Shown: positions 51,693 to 60,497 of the stretch, one piece after another | Numbering within the stretch: position 1 is the stretch's first letter | Layout: each line of letters opens with the position of its first letter | Assembly: GCA_041739525.1 (NCBI GenBank) | Contig: JBGSNQ010000022.1 | Coordinates: 1-64,000 of the forward strand | Direction of reading: 5' to 3' | Length of the DNA: 64,000 nt | DNA from: DATJGR01 sp041739525 | GTDB lineage: Bacteria; Pseudomonadota; Gammaproteobacteria; Pseudomonadales; Azotimanducaceae | Translations under genes and position numbers: made by a program | Notes under the pieces: model-generated | Database searches by the model: none | Told to the model about the DNA's origin: nothing | Seen by the model: only the letters and a program-made list of their open reading frames with translations

Positions 51693-54116
51693 GTGGAGCA
51701 AACCGAACGCGTCACGATCATCACCGTGCACGGCGTTGCCGATCAGCAACCCGGACAGACGGTGCGTGAACTCGCGCGACTGCTTTGTCATGGCGGCAGC
51801 GATGCGGCGCGGTACGTCGAAGGCGAAAAGCACGAGATCATTCTGCCGGTGCGCAAGCTTGGCTCCGTCGAAGAGTCACCGACGATCGCAGGCGACACGA
51901 AGTCCGAAGCGTCACCTGAGCAGGTGATGCGTGTAAGGCCGGGACGTCCCAGCAACTTCTATCTGGCGCACCGACGCGCGGTACACGAACGCGGCGCGCC
52001 TGTGGAGGAAGATCTCGGCGTCACACTCATCGACTATCTGTTGTCGCGCTATCAACCGGACCAGCGCGACGCGCTGTACGAGTCCACCCGCATTACGTTG
52101 CGGCGGCAGAGTGATGGTCTGCCGGTGGACCTGTATGAAATGTACTGGGCGGATTACTCGCGACTGCGGCCCGGCGGCATTCGCGCACTATCGGCAAGCT
52201 ACCAGCTGTTGTTTCACCTGAGCACACTGGCGCGCGATGTGGTGGACCAGGTTGCCCTTGCAACGCTAGGTGGACGGGCGCTGCGTGTGCTGCAGTGGCT
52301 GCACGCGTGGTCGGCGTGGTTGGTGAAAGGCCCCGCGGCGTTATTGCAACTGATGATGCTGCTGCTCGTTGCGTTTGGCGCTGCGGCATTGGTACCCGAA
52401 GATCAGCAACCGTTCGTACTCGAACTCGGTGGAGGGGTCATCGCGCTGATACTCCTCGCGTTTACGCCGGTGGTGTGGCTGCGAGCTGATGGACCTGCCG
52501 CGCAGATGCGGACGGCTGCGCCCTGGTTGTTGGCCGGTGTGGCTTTCGCAGGTGTTGCGATAGCCTCCGCACAGCGTCCAGAAAGCGCCATCGACATCTA
52601 CTTCTACACGGCTGTAACCCTCACGGTTGCCGCCGGTGCGTGGTTGCTGCGGCGCTATGCCGAAACCGTGCGCGGTATACGGCTCGTCGGAATAGCGCTG
52701 CTGTTGTCGCTGGCGATTCTGCTGGTGACGATTGCAGCGCAGACGCGTCCCGACATGTCTACATCATACGAATGGATGCTGACCACTGCGCTGAACGCCG
52801 GCGAATACCTGCTCGCGGGATTGTTGATCGCGTGGGCGTTGCTCGCCATCGTGCAGATTGCCGCGCTGCTGCTCGGATTCGTGCTCGCGAGTAGAGGCGA
52901 ACCCGCGGTCGCGGCGTCGCTGACCACCGCGCGTATCGGCATGGTCGTATCGAGTGCGCTGTTCGCGATCCTGAGCCTGGTGCTGTGGTCGGTCATCGCG
53001 TACGTGGCGGGTCTCACGCTCGAAGACTTCCTGTTCATGCCGGTGCTGTTCACGCCCGCATATCTATCGGCGGCGATTTTCTTCGAGTCACAAGTCACGG
53101 ATGTCGGCACGTTGTTCACGCCGTTGATGGGGTTGATCGGTGTCATAGGCGCAATCGTGCTGGTTGCACTCGCACCGTCGTTGCGGGAAGAGACCGCGCC
53201 CGGTGCGGACGAACAGTCCGCGTCGTGGACCACGCGGCTCGGGCGATGGTGGACCGGTGCTCGCCGCGTGCTGGGCTACGTGTTCGGCGGCTTCGTGCCG
53301 CTGTTGGCGATCATGGGTGCCGTCGTTTATCTGTTGTTCGTAGAGCGGAAGTTTTTCGGCGTGGAAAACGCGCTCGATTGGCTTGGTGAGAACGGCGATT
53401 TGCTGGTGACGGTGGGGCAGTGGCTTGCCGGCGGTGCGGTGACGATCACCGCGCTCGGCGCGCGGTTCACCGAAACGTTCGGGAAATTGCGCGTCGCGCT
53501 CGATGCGGCGCTCGACATTGACAATTACTTTCAGGATCCGGCCAATCGACTGCCGCCGCGCGCGCGCATCTATTCCCGCTACGCATCGCTGCTCGCTGAC
53601 ATCGGCAAACGGGGTTATTCGCGCGTGGTAGTCGTGGCGCACAGCCAGGGCACCGTGATTACAGCCGACCTGCTGCACTATCTCGTGGTCACGCGGCGGT
53701 TGCAGGACTACGTCGGCGCAACGCCGTTGTCATTGGTGACGGTGGGTTCGCCGTTGCGCGACCTGTACGCCGCGCTGTTTCCGTTTCTGTATCGTTGGAT
53801 GGGCACGCAGCCAACCTCGTTCGCAACGCTGCCCGATCCCGCCGATCTGCATCTTGCGCAATGGGTGAACGCGTATCGGGCGGGCGATTATGTCGGCCGC
53901 TCGATCTGGACCGCGCCGGGCGAGCCGGCGATGCTTCGCGTAGCGCGCGTTGCGGACGACGGCAACGTAGAGGCGTGGAGGGAGGGCGGGCGCACCGAGT
54001 TTTGTCTCGGCGCGGGCGCGCACACACACTACTTCAGCAACGATGCGATTGCGTTGGCGGTTGCAATCGATGGGCTGGTGGGGAATTCGCAGCATCACGC
54101 GGTTCAAACGCATTAG
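51693..54116 (+). CDS. Alpha/beta hydrolase fold split by a large membrane domain
   Basis: 807 residues from GTG 51693, chosen because GGAAGGGGA lies 8 bases upstream; an earlier TTG (51609) would include the tandem repeats. The N-terminal strand ITVHGVADQQPGQT (residues 9-22) looks like the oxyanion-hole HG turn of a serine hydrolase. About 10 hydrophobic helices fill residues 200-590. The nucleophile elbow VVVVAHSQGTVITADLL (Ser651) then appears, with VTVGSPLRDLY and a late THYFSNDA that may hold the His. So one hydrolase domain appears interrupted by a membrane module. Probably an envelope lipase or esterase. No family name recalled. It leads a plus-strand run, 13 bp before SMP-30. Confidence 0.75.
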   Translation: MEQTERVTIITVHGVADQQPGQTVRELARLLCHGGSDAARYVEGEKHEIILPVRKLGSVEESPTIAGDTKSEASPEQVMRVRPGRPSNFYLAHRRAVHERGAPVEEDLGVTLIDYLLSRYQPDQRDALYESTRITLRRQSDGLPVDLYEMYWADYSRLRPGGIRALSASYQLLFHLSTLARDVVDQVALATLGGRALRVLQWLHAWSAWLVKGPAALLQLMMLLLVAFGAAALVPEDQQPFVLELGGGVIALILLAFTPVVWLRADGPAAQMRTAAPWLLAGVAFAGVAIASAQRPESAIDIYFYTAVTLTVAAGAWLLRRYAETVRGIRLVGIALLLSLAILLVTIAAQTRPDMSTSYEWMLTTALNAGEYLLAGLLIAWALLAIVQIAALLLGFVLASRGEPAVAASLTTARIGMVVSSALFAILSLVLWSVIAYVAGLTLEDFLFMPVLFTPAYLSAAIFFESQVTDVGTLFTPLMGLIGVIGAIVLVALAPSLREETAPGADEQSASWTTRLGRWWTGARRVLGYVFGGFVPLLAIMGAVVYLLFVERKFFGVENALDWLGENGDLLVTVGQWLAGGAVTITALGARFTETFGKLRVALDAALDIDNYFQDPANRLPPRARIYSRYASLLADIGKRGYSRVVVVAHSQGTVITADLLHYLVVTRRLQDYVGATPLSLVTVGSPLRDLYAALFPFLYRWMGTQPTSFATLPDPADLHLAQWVNAYRAGDYVGRSIWTAPGEPAMLRVARVADDGNVEAWREGGRTEFCLGAGAHTHYFSNDAIALAVAIDGLVGNSQHHAVQTH

Positions 54117-54129
54117 GAGGCAAGCAGCA

Positions 54130-55074
54130 ATGGTTCTCGCGGCGATCGACATCGGGCAATGCCGCAAAGTCGGCGTGGGTGTAAAACGGCCGGAAGACGT
54201 GGTGGTGGCGCGCGACGGCACCGTTTGGATGTCGGATCAGCGCAGCGCGTGCGCGCGCGTGCTTCGCGACGGCTCGCTGCAACGCGTCGGTGCAGCCGGC
54301 GGTGCACCGAACGGCATCAACATGGATCGCGAGGGCCGCATCGTCATCGCGAATTTCGGCGGACCCGATGAGGGTTACGGGCCGCTGCAACGGCTCGATC
54401 CCAACAGTGGCGCAGTGGAAACCGTGTGTGGTGCGCTGAACGGCCGCAAGTTATTCGGCTCGAACTATCCGCTCGTAGATTCGCGTGGCCGCATCTGGTG
54501 TTCGCATTCCACATGGGGACCGGTGGATCGCGCGTTTGCGGATCTCGCAGATGGACTCATCTACCGCGTCGATACCGACGGCACCGCCACCGTATTGGCA
54601 GAAGGCATCGCTTTTGCGAATGGTATTGCGCTCGACTACGACGAACGCAATCTGTTCGTCTGTGAAACAGCCGGTTGCGACGTGCTGCGCTATCCCATCC
54701 GCGCCGACGGTACGCTGGAAGCGCCGACCCGTTATGGTCCGAAGCTCGGGCTCACGACGGCAGAGGTACAGCATCTGCGTCCGCTGAACGCGTCCCAACG
54801 AGGTCAGTTGGGGGTAACCGACGGCTGCGGCTTCGATCAGGAAGGCAACCTCTGGGTTACGCTGGTGATGGCGAACAAGCTCGTGGCCATCACGCCGAAG
54901 GGCGAAGTGATCACGGTGTTGTCCGATCCCGAAGGCAAGATGATGCGCAGCCCAACGAACGTGAGCTGGGGCGGCGCCGACCTTCGCGACCTCTACATCG
55001 GCAGCATCGCGTCCGACTATGTCGTGCACGTGCGTAGTCCGATTCCCGGCATGCCGCTCGTACATCAAAGGTAA
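54130..55074 (+). CDS. SMP-30/gluconolactonase/LRE family protein
   Basis: 314 residues from ATG 54130, with AGGAGG upstream. Six-bladed propeller strands: RPEDVVVARDGTVWMSDQ with the metal-binding Glu, NGINMDREGRIVIANFGG, SRGRIWCSHSTWG, FANGIALDYDERNLFVCET with Asn, and VTDGCGFDQEGNLWVTLV with Asp. Hydrolyses a lactone or organophosphate; substrate unknown. No signal peptide. First gene of a compact operon of six genes running to 58.87 kb. Confidence 0.92.
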   Translation: MVLAAIDIGQCRKVGVGVKRPEDVVVARDGTVWMSDQRSACARVLRDGSLQRVGAAGGAPNGINMDREGRIVIANFGGPDEGYGPLQRLDPNSGAVETVCGALNGRKLFGSNYPLVDSRGRIWCSHSTWGPVDRAFADLADGLIYRVDTDGTATVLAEGIAFANGIALDYDERNLFVCETAGCDVLRYPIRADGTLEAPTRYGPKLGLTTAEVQHLRPLNASQRGQLGVTDGCGFDQEGNLWVTLVMANKLVAITPKGEVITVLSDPEGKMMRSPTNVSWGGADLRDLYIGSIASDYVVHVRSPIPGMPLVHQR

Positions 55075-55083
55075 GCGCTGCAA

Positions 55084-56031
55084 ATGACGCAGTCGTTCAC
55101 CCCGCGCGACGACCGTTTCCACTTCGAGGAAATGGGCGACGCGTGGTGGGCCACGGAAACCGCCTGGTTTTCGTTTCACGACCCGCACAGGCGGCTCGGC
55201 GGCTGGTTGTACACGATGGTGCGGCCGAACATCGGCACGGTCGCGGGCGGTGCATGGCTCTGGGACGAAACGGCCCATCTGCCCTGGGAAGCGCTTTACT
55301 CCGCGAACTATTCCGCGTTGCAGTTGCCGCGCGATCAGAATCTCGACGATTGCAAACTGCCGAATGGCGTTTCGATCCGCGTGATCGAACCCTGCATGCG
55401 CTACGAACTCGGCTACTACGACGCCGATCGGCTGCAAGCTCAACTGCAATTCGATGCAGTGATGCGGCCGCAACCGTTGACGGCCGTCGGCTCGACCTTC
55501 GGCAACGCACATCATTTCGATCAACTAGGCCGCGTCACCGGTGAGCTGGTGCTGCACGGCGAACGGATATCGATCGACTGCATCGGCATGCGCGATCGTA
55601 CCTGGGGCGTGCGCCCTGAAGACCGTCCGCGCCGGGCGGCGTACGTCACTGCCGCGAGCATTGACGGCAACGGATTTCTTGCGGTGACGAACGTGCGCGA
55701 GCAACGTGACGCGGTGGCATACGGCTTTTTGCGCCGCAACGGCGAAACGCTCGGCCTTTCGAGTGGCGAGCGGCGTGTGGAGCGCGATCCAAGCAACGGC
55801 TGGGTAACCCGCATCGAGATTGAGGCGGCCGACTCCGCGGGGCGTGAGTTCATCGCGGCGGGTGAGTCGGTGAGCCGGATCATCCTCAATCGCCATACGT
55901 TCATCGACATCAACAGCCTCATTCGCTGGAACATCGACGGTGTCGAGGCGTGGGGCGAGGATCAGGACATGTGGCCGGTGCACGGCTGGGCGCAGTTCCG
56001 GCGCGATTCTCGAGGATGGAGCCCACAATGA
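55084..56031 (+). CDS. AttH/CrtC-like lipocalin-fold protein (DUF7064/7065-like)
   Basis: 315 residues. Trp-rich N-terminal half (DAWWATETAWFSFHDPHRRLGGWLYTMV, AWLWDET), then MRYELGYYDADRLQAQLQFDAV, GELVLHGERISIDCIGMRDRTWGVRPEDRPRRAAYV with the conserved RDRTWG, and a C-terminal domain with VHGWAQFRRDSRGW. The pattern resembles hydroxyneurosporene synthase/AttH superfamily proteins found in catabolic clusters. Enzymatic role unproved. Overlaps the next gene (ATGA). Confidence 0.7.
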   Translation: MTQSFTPRDDRFHFEEMGDAWWATETAWFSFHDPHRRLGGWLYTMVRPNIGTVAGGAWLWDETAHLPWEALYSANYSALQLPRDQNLDDCKLPNGVSIRVIEPCMRYELGYYDADRLQAQLQFDAVMRPQPLTAVGSTFGNAHHFDQLGRVTGELVLHGERISIDCIGMRDRTWGVRPEDRPRRAAYVTAASIDGNGFLAVTNVREQRDAVAYGFLRRNGETLGLSSGERRVERDPSNGWVTRIEIEAADSAGREFIAAGESVSRIILNRHTFIDINSLIRWNIDGVEAWGEDQDMWPVHGWAQFRRDSRGWSPQ

Positions 56032-56435
56032 ATGAAGCTGACCTGTTGCAGCGCATCGCGCAAACGTTGCGGCAGGAAATTGCGCCCGCGCTCGACGCCG
56101 AGTATCCGAAGACTCAGGCATTCATGGCGGCTGTGGTGCTCGACAAAGTGGGTCGCCAGATTGCACTCGCACCGGCGCATGCCGTTGCGGCAGCAGCGGA
56201 ACTGAATGGCTTGATCGGCGACCTGAATGCAACCGCCGGCGATGTGCCTCAGGCGGTCCGCGACGCCATAGCGGAACTCGCGCGAGCGCGCAGCGCGGAC
56301 TCTCTCAGTCGCCTCGTCGAGGTATTGTATTCGTCGAAGTCAGCGCTGGGCGAGCGCCGCTTCGATGAGCTGTTGGCGCGCGTGCGCCGTGCGTTGCGAG
56401 GCGACATCGAGCGTCGTATGGAGTTCGCAGAGTGA
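56028..56435 (+). CDS. Conserved hypothetical small helical protein
   Basis: 135 residues from ATG 56028, overlapping the previous stop. Entirely helical: LLQRIAQTLRQEIAPALDAEYPKTQAFMAAVVLDKVGRQIAL, then a long Ala-rich helix and ARARSADSLSRLVEVLYSSKSALGERRFDELLARVRRALRGDIERRM. Proteins of this size are often found immediately before a phosphotransferase-family gene in catabolic operons. It probably acts with the next protein; function unknown. Confidence 0.75.
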   Translation: MNEADLLQRIAQTLRQEIAPALDAEYPKTQAFMAAVVLDKVGRQIALAPAHAVAAAAELNGLIGDLNATAGDVPQAVRDAIAELARARSADSLSRLVEVLYSSKSALGERRFDELLARVRRALRGDIERRMEFAE

Positions 56436-57490
56436 GTTCCGATGCGGGCTCGCTGCAGCCGCAGATTCTCGCGTACCTGGAATCGCGCTTCCCTGACGGC
56501 CGCGATCATGAACTGCACAACGTGCATCGCATTGCCGTGGGTTGGTCGCACGAGACGTGGCTGTTCGATCTGGTCTTCAATGAACGCGGCTCGACGCAGA
56601 CGTTGGGACTTTGCCTGCGTCGCGATCCGGGCAATGCGCTGCTGCGTCACCTCTCGGATCTCGAGCAGCAGTTCCGCGTGCTGCAGTGTCTCGAACGCAC
56701 CGCGTTGCCTGCGCCGAAACCGTTCTGGTTCGAGCGTGATCCGGAAATTCTCGGTGCACCGTTTCTGGTGATGGAGAAGGTGAACGGTGTGTGTCCGAGC
56801 CCGTGGGGCCGCGAAGGGCGCGCGTTCTATGGTGCCGCGGCTGCGCGGGGTCGTTTGCCGCAGAGCTTCACCGAGACCCTTGCGACACTGCACACGCTCG
56901 ATTGGCGCGTGGCCGGTCTGGAATTTCTCGGTGTGCCGGCTGCCGGCACGGATTTCGCGCGGCGAGAAATCGGGAAGTGGAAGGAACTGATCGCCGTATC
57001 CGAACACGCGCCGGAGCCGATTCTGACGGACCTCGTCTGCTGGCTGGAGGCGAACATGCCACACACCGACCGGGTAACACTGGTGCATGGCGCGTATCGC
57101 ACAGGCAATCTATTGATCGAAGGCGATCGCATTTCGGCGGTGCTCGACTGGGAACTGCAGGTGCTGGGCGATCCGATGTACGACGTGGCGTACGTGTTGA
57201 GCGACCTGAACCGCGAAGGCACGCCGCTGCTGTCGAACCTGGTAGACCGCGACGCGTTCTTCCGCGATTACGAAGCGCGCACCGGGTTCACCATCGATGA
57301 AGCAGTGTGCCGCTACTACGATGCGCTGTATGCGATGCGTTCGGTGGCGTTCTGGATGAGCGCTTCCGGCTTGTATGCGAGCGGGCGTAGCAGCGATTTG
57401 CGGCTTGCCCGAACCGCGTGGTCGGTGCCGGTGGTGCTGGCGCGCGCGGCACGCGATCTGAACTACTGGGTTGATCGGGCGAAGCTGTAG
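56432..57490 (+). CDS. Phosphotransferase (APH/choline kinase) family protein, catalytic Asp replaced by Ala
   Basis: 352 residues from GTG 56432, overlapping the previous stop by GTGA. Kinase-like N-lobe (AVGWSHETWLFDLVFNERGSTQTLGLCLRRDPGNA), hinge FLVMEKVNGVCP, then the catalytic loop LVHGAYRTGNLLIEGDRISAVLDWELQVLGDPMYDVAYVLSD. The family motif is HGDxxxxN with Asp as catalytic base; here the codon is GCG (Ala). The metal-binding DWE is intact. It may be a pseudo-kinase, or a phosphorylase/hydrolase with another base. Otherwise it matches the ACAD10-N-terminal-like group that acts on hydroxyacyl-CoAs. Confidence 0.85.
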   Translation: MSSDAGSLQPQILAYLESRFPDGRDHELHNVHRIAVGWSHETWLFDLVFNERGSTQTLGLCLRRDPGNALLRHLSDLEQQFRVLQCLERTALPAPKPFWFERDPEILGAPFLVMEKVNGVCPSPWGREGRAFYGAAAARGRLPQSFTETLATLHTLDWRVAGLEFLGVPAAGTDFARREIGKWKELIAVSEHAPEPILTDLVCWLEANMPHTDRVTLVHGAYRTGNLLIEGDRISAVLDWELQVLGDPMYDVAYVLSDLNREGTPLLSNLVDRDAFFRDYEARTGFTIDEAVCRYYDALYAMRSVAFWMSASGLYASGRSSDLRLARTAWSVPVVLARAARDLNYWVDRAKL

Positions 57491-57502
57491 AGGACTCTTG
57501 AA

Positions 57503-58213
57503 GTGACGATGCCAGATTCATTCGATCCGTTTCGTTCCGACAAACCGCTGATCCTCTACATCGACTTCAAGAGCCCTTATGCGTATCTGGCGAAAGACCC
57601 GGCATACGCGATCGAAGAACAGTTCGGCATCGAGATCGACTGGCGCCCGCTGACGCTCGACATTCCGAGCTATCTCGGCTCTGCGCGGCTCGACGCAACG
57701 GGCAAAGTCGCAGAGAGCAACCGCACGCCGCAACAGTGGAGCGGCGTGAAATACGCCTATCGCGATGCACGCCGCTATGCGTCGCTGCGCAACCTCACGT
57801 TGAGGGGGACGACGAAGATCTGGGATTCATCGCTCGCCGGTCTCGGCATGGAATGGGCGAAAGCGCAGGGCCGGGCGATTCTGCGCGGCTACATCGATCG
57901 CGTGTACGACCGCTTCTGGAAGCGCGAACTCGATATCGAAGACCCGCACGTGGTCGAAGCCGTGCTCGCGGAAAGCGGTGCCGGTCTCGCTGGATTCACC
58001 GAGTATTGCAACGGTGAAGGACGCGTGCGACACGACGCGCGCCAGTTGCAGATTTTCGAGGCGGGCGTCTTCGGCGTGCCGAGTTTCATCGTAGACGGCG
58101 AATTGTTCTTCGGCCGCGAACACCTGCCGCGCGTTCGCTGGTTGCTGAGCGGCAAACGCGGCGCACCGCCCGATGTCGCGTATCGACACTTCGAAGCGGA
58201 ACGCGCGCTGTGA
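57503..58213 (+). CDS. DsbA-like / 2-hydroxychromene-2-carboxylate isomerase family protein
   Basis: 236 residues from GTG 57503, with GAGGA 9 bases upstream; ATG 57509 is an alternative. YIDFKSPYAYLAKDPAYAIEEQFGIEIDWRPLTLDI holds the FxSPY signature of HCCA isomerases, where Ser replaces the thioredoxin Cys. GVFGVPSFIVDGELFFGREHLPRVRWLL is the family C-terminus with cis-Pro loop. Probably glutathione- or CoA-dependent isomerisation of an aromatic or cyclic intermediate. Its stop overlaps the start of a paralogue. Confidence 0.88.
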   Translation: MTMPDSFDPFRSDKPLILYIDFKSPYAYLAKDPAYAIEEQFGIEIDWRPLTLDIPSYLGSARLDATGKVAESNRTPQQWSGVKYAYRDARRYASLRNLTLRGTTKIWDSSLAGLGMEWAKAQGRAILRGYIDRVYDRFWKRELDIEDPHVVEAVLAESGAGLAGFTEYCNGEGRVRHDARQLQIFEAGVFGVPSFIVDGELFFGREHLPRVRWLLSGKRGAPPDVAYRHFEAERAL

Positions 58214-58869
58214 GCGAAGCAACGGACGAAACGTTGCCGAGCCTGATCGGCGATGCGCCTGCGGTGTGCGTCGATTTCAAGAATCCGAAGTCGTATCTCG
58301 CGCTGCGGCCGACGTTTGCGCTCGAGGACGAACTCGGCATGACGTTCGACTGGTGGCCAGTTCAGGTCTCGGCAATGTCGCGGCCGCAACCAGAGCAGCG
58401 GAACGAAGATCGGGGCACGCGTCACCGGCGCATTCGCGCGCTCTACTACGAGCGCGATCTGCGCCGCTACGCGAACGTGTACGGCCTCGAGTTGGGCGAT
58501 TTCTATCGCAATCCGGATGTAGCGGTCGCAAGCATCGGTCTACTGTGGGTCAAGCAACGCGCGCCGCGTTCGTTGCGTGCCTATCTGCATGCAGTGTTCG
58601 AACGGTATTGGCAGGAGCGACTGCGACTCGACGATGCAAATGCGATCGACGCATTGCTGCAGGAAATCGGAGTCGACACATCGCGCTTTCGCGAGCATGC
58701 GCAAGGTGATGGCCGCACCAACTACGATTCGTTGGTCAACGGGTTACGCGCAGCCGGCATCTTCGACGTGCCGGCCTACGTGGTCGAAGGCGAGATCTTC
58801 TTCGGACGGCAACACCTGCCGATGGTTCGCTGGCTGCTCACCGGTAGACGCGGCGAACCGCCTATCTAA
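58210..58869 (+). CDS. DsbA-like / HCCA-isomerase-like protein, diverged paralogue
   Basis: 219 residues from GTG 58210, overlapping the preceding stop. It is plainly related to the gene before it (VCVDFKNPKSYLALRPTFALEDELGMTFDWWPVQV; GIFDVPAYVVEGEIFFGRQHLPMVRWLL), but the active-site position FKSPY is FKNPK here, so the catalytic Ser is Asn and the Tyr is lost. It may have become a structural partner of the first protein, a heterodimer subunit. Last gene of the six-gene operon. Confidence 0.85.
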   Translation: MSEATDETLPSLIGDAPAVCVDFKNPKSYLALRPTFALEDELGMTFDWWPVQVSAMSRPQPEQRNEDRGTRHRRIRALYYERDLRRYANVYGLELGDFYRNPDVAVASIGLLWVKQRAPRSLRAYLHAVFERYWQERLRLDDANAIDALLQEIGVDTSRFREHAQGDGRTNYDSLVNGLRAAGIFDVPAYVVEGEIFFGRQHLPMVRWLLTGRRGEPPI

Positions 58870-59132
58870 CAGCCTCAAGAGTACGCGGTGGGCAGTCGAC
58901 TACCGCGGTGTCGGAGCCCCTTCGCGAAGGCTTAATCAACTAATACGGTTGCTAATCGATGCGACTCGTCGCTGGGCGTCGGGTCGACAGGCTCGATCTC
59001 TCGCGGTGAATCGGGCGTGATCGGTTGGGCCGGTCGGGCTTGGTTAATCAAGGAGAGGGTGATGGCGCATTCGGCGTTTGCATCGCACGAGATGTCGCGT
59101 GGTTGGGCGGTCGCCGGCGGCTCTGGCTTTGA
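58870..59132. other. Intergenic region before the repeat cluster
   Basis: 263 bp with no supportable gene. It holds a weak inverted sequence CCTTCGCGAAGG at about 58921. The region to 59753 continues as repeats (see the next entries); short open frames there have no ribosome-binding sites and their products are unlike known proteins. Confidence 0.6.
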
Positions 59133-59338
59133 CCATGGCCCCAATCAAAGTGGGCGCGTTGGTTGAGAATTGTTGATGTCGCAGGTGGACTCGGGACCGG
59201 ATCGATTTGTTCGAGCGGGCTGGGTTTGACACTGAGGGGACGGTGGTGCAGATGAGCGACGGCGTTGTTGGAGAGGTCGCGCCGGTTGGACCGTTGCTGG
59301 CGGTGGCGGTGCGTGAGATTGCACCATCGCCCCAATCA
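59133..59338 (+). repeat. Left arm of a large inverted repeat (REP-like unit)
   Basis: Bounded by CCATGGCCCCAATCA (59133-59147) and CCATCGCCCCAATCA (59324-59338), two direct copies of a 15-mer. A 46-bp segment at 59201-59246 has 43/46 identity with the reverse complement of 59525-59570 in the right arm. The flanking segments are also related but more diverged. Confidence 0.8.
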
Positions 59339-59441
59339 ATTTCGTCGAGGTGATCGGCGCGCGTTCGGTTCCATCCGCACCGCTCGTTCTTGGTCATCCC
59401 GCGCGATACCAGATCGAACCCCTCGGCCCGACAACCCGGAT

Positions 59442-59636
59442 TGAATTGGGCGATGGTCCAAATGCGGCTGCCAGCCAACAGTGCAACCGACGCGACGTCG
59501 CATACGACGCGGCGGCTGATCACACCACCGGCCCCTCAGTGTCAAACCCAGCCCGTTCGAACGAATCGATTCGGCCTCGTTCACCGGTTTGCGCCCACTT
59601 CATCGTCGTGGAGCGTTGATTGATTGGGGCGATGGT
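59442..59636 (-). repeat. Right arm of the inverted repeat (REP-like unit)
   Basis: Bounded by TGAATTGGGCGATGG (59442-59456) and TGATTGGGGCGATGG (59622-59636), reverse complements of the same 15-mer. It carries the 46-bp match to the left arm at 59525-59570. A fifth, shorter copy (CCATGGCCCCATTC) lies at 59732-59745, just before the transposase start. Such short palindromic units next to a tyrosine transposase fit the REP/RAYT relationship. Confidence 0.8.
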
Positions 59637-59753
59637 GTGTGGCGCCGAACCACTGCGTGGAAAGGTGTGGCGGAAAGCCGTACGAGATCTCGTACCCCAC
59701 AGAGGGACGTTACCCGGCATCGGCTCCTGCACCATGGCCCCATTCTTTCGTCC

Positions 59754-60470
59754 ATGGCGCGATCAACAACCAGGAAAAGACCCGAACAACTCACACTCGA
59801 TTCGGTGCGATATCACTCGGGCCGTGGCGGACCGCGTCATGGCGCCGGCCGGCCGCGAGGGATACGGCCGCGGGTCATGCACCGGCATCGAGCGCGCATC
59901 GTTGCCCGCGTTCCGGTCCATGTGACGATCCGCTTGAGAAGCGGCATCCCGACCTTACGCCAGCCTCGGTTCGTGCGACGGTTCCGTTCTTCCTTGAGCG
60001 AAGCCTGCGTCCGCCACGGCATCCGGGTGGTGCACTACTCGATCCAACGCGATCACGTGCATCTCCTGATCGAGGCGCAGACCAATCACTCGATCGCCTG
60101 TGGGATGAAGAGTGTCGGTGCTCGAATCGGCAAGCTCGCCAACCGGGTCTTCCAGCGCAAGGGCAAAGTGCTTGATGGCCGCTATCACTTGCGCCCGCTA
60201 CGCACACCGCTCGAGGTGCACCGTGCCCTGCGCTATGTGCTGCTCAATCACCGGCATCACGCCGCGCAGCGACACAAGCCCGCACACTCGAAGAGTCAGC
60301 TCCAAGTCCAACCCGACCCCGCCAGTTCAGGCCGCTGGTTCGACGGCTGGCGCATCGCCACCGTCCCTCCGAACCCTACAGACACCTGCGAAGTCGCCCC
60401 CGCCCGAACCTGGCTCCTGGAAACCGCCTGGCGCCGACACGGGCTCATCCATCCCGCGGACGTTCCCTAA
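59754..60470 (+). mobile_element. REP-associated tyrosine transposase (RAYT, Y1/IS200-like)
   Basis: 238 residues from ATG 59754. The Y1 transposase HUH motif is QRDHVHLLIEA, and the catalytic Tyr is probably in ALRYVLLNHRHHAAQ. N-terminal RGGPRHGAGRPRG and VVHYSI belong to the RAYT group, as does FQRKGKVLDGRYHLRPLRTPLEVHRAL. RAYTs nick and move short palindromic REP sequences; the inverted-repeat cluster at 59133-59745 is its likely substrate. No terminal IS200 features or tnpB partner. Codon use and the run of Arg/His differ from neighbours. Next gene starts on the opposite strand 28 bp on. Confidence 0.88.
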
Positions 60471-60497
60471 AGGGTCGCTTGAGCAGTCATTTGAACG

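Noticed and set aside
58870..59753. Several short open frames in the repeat region
   Set aside because: They lack ribosome-binding sites and overlap inverted repeats.
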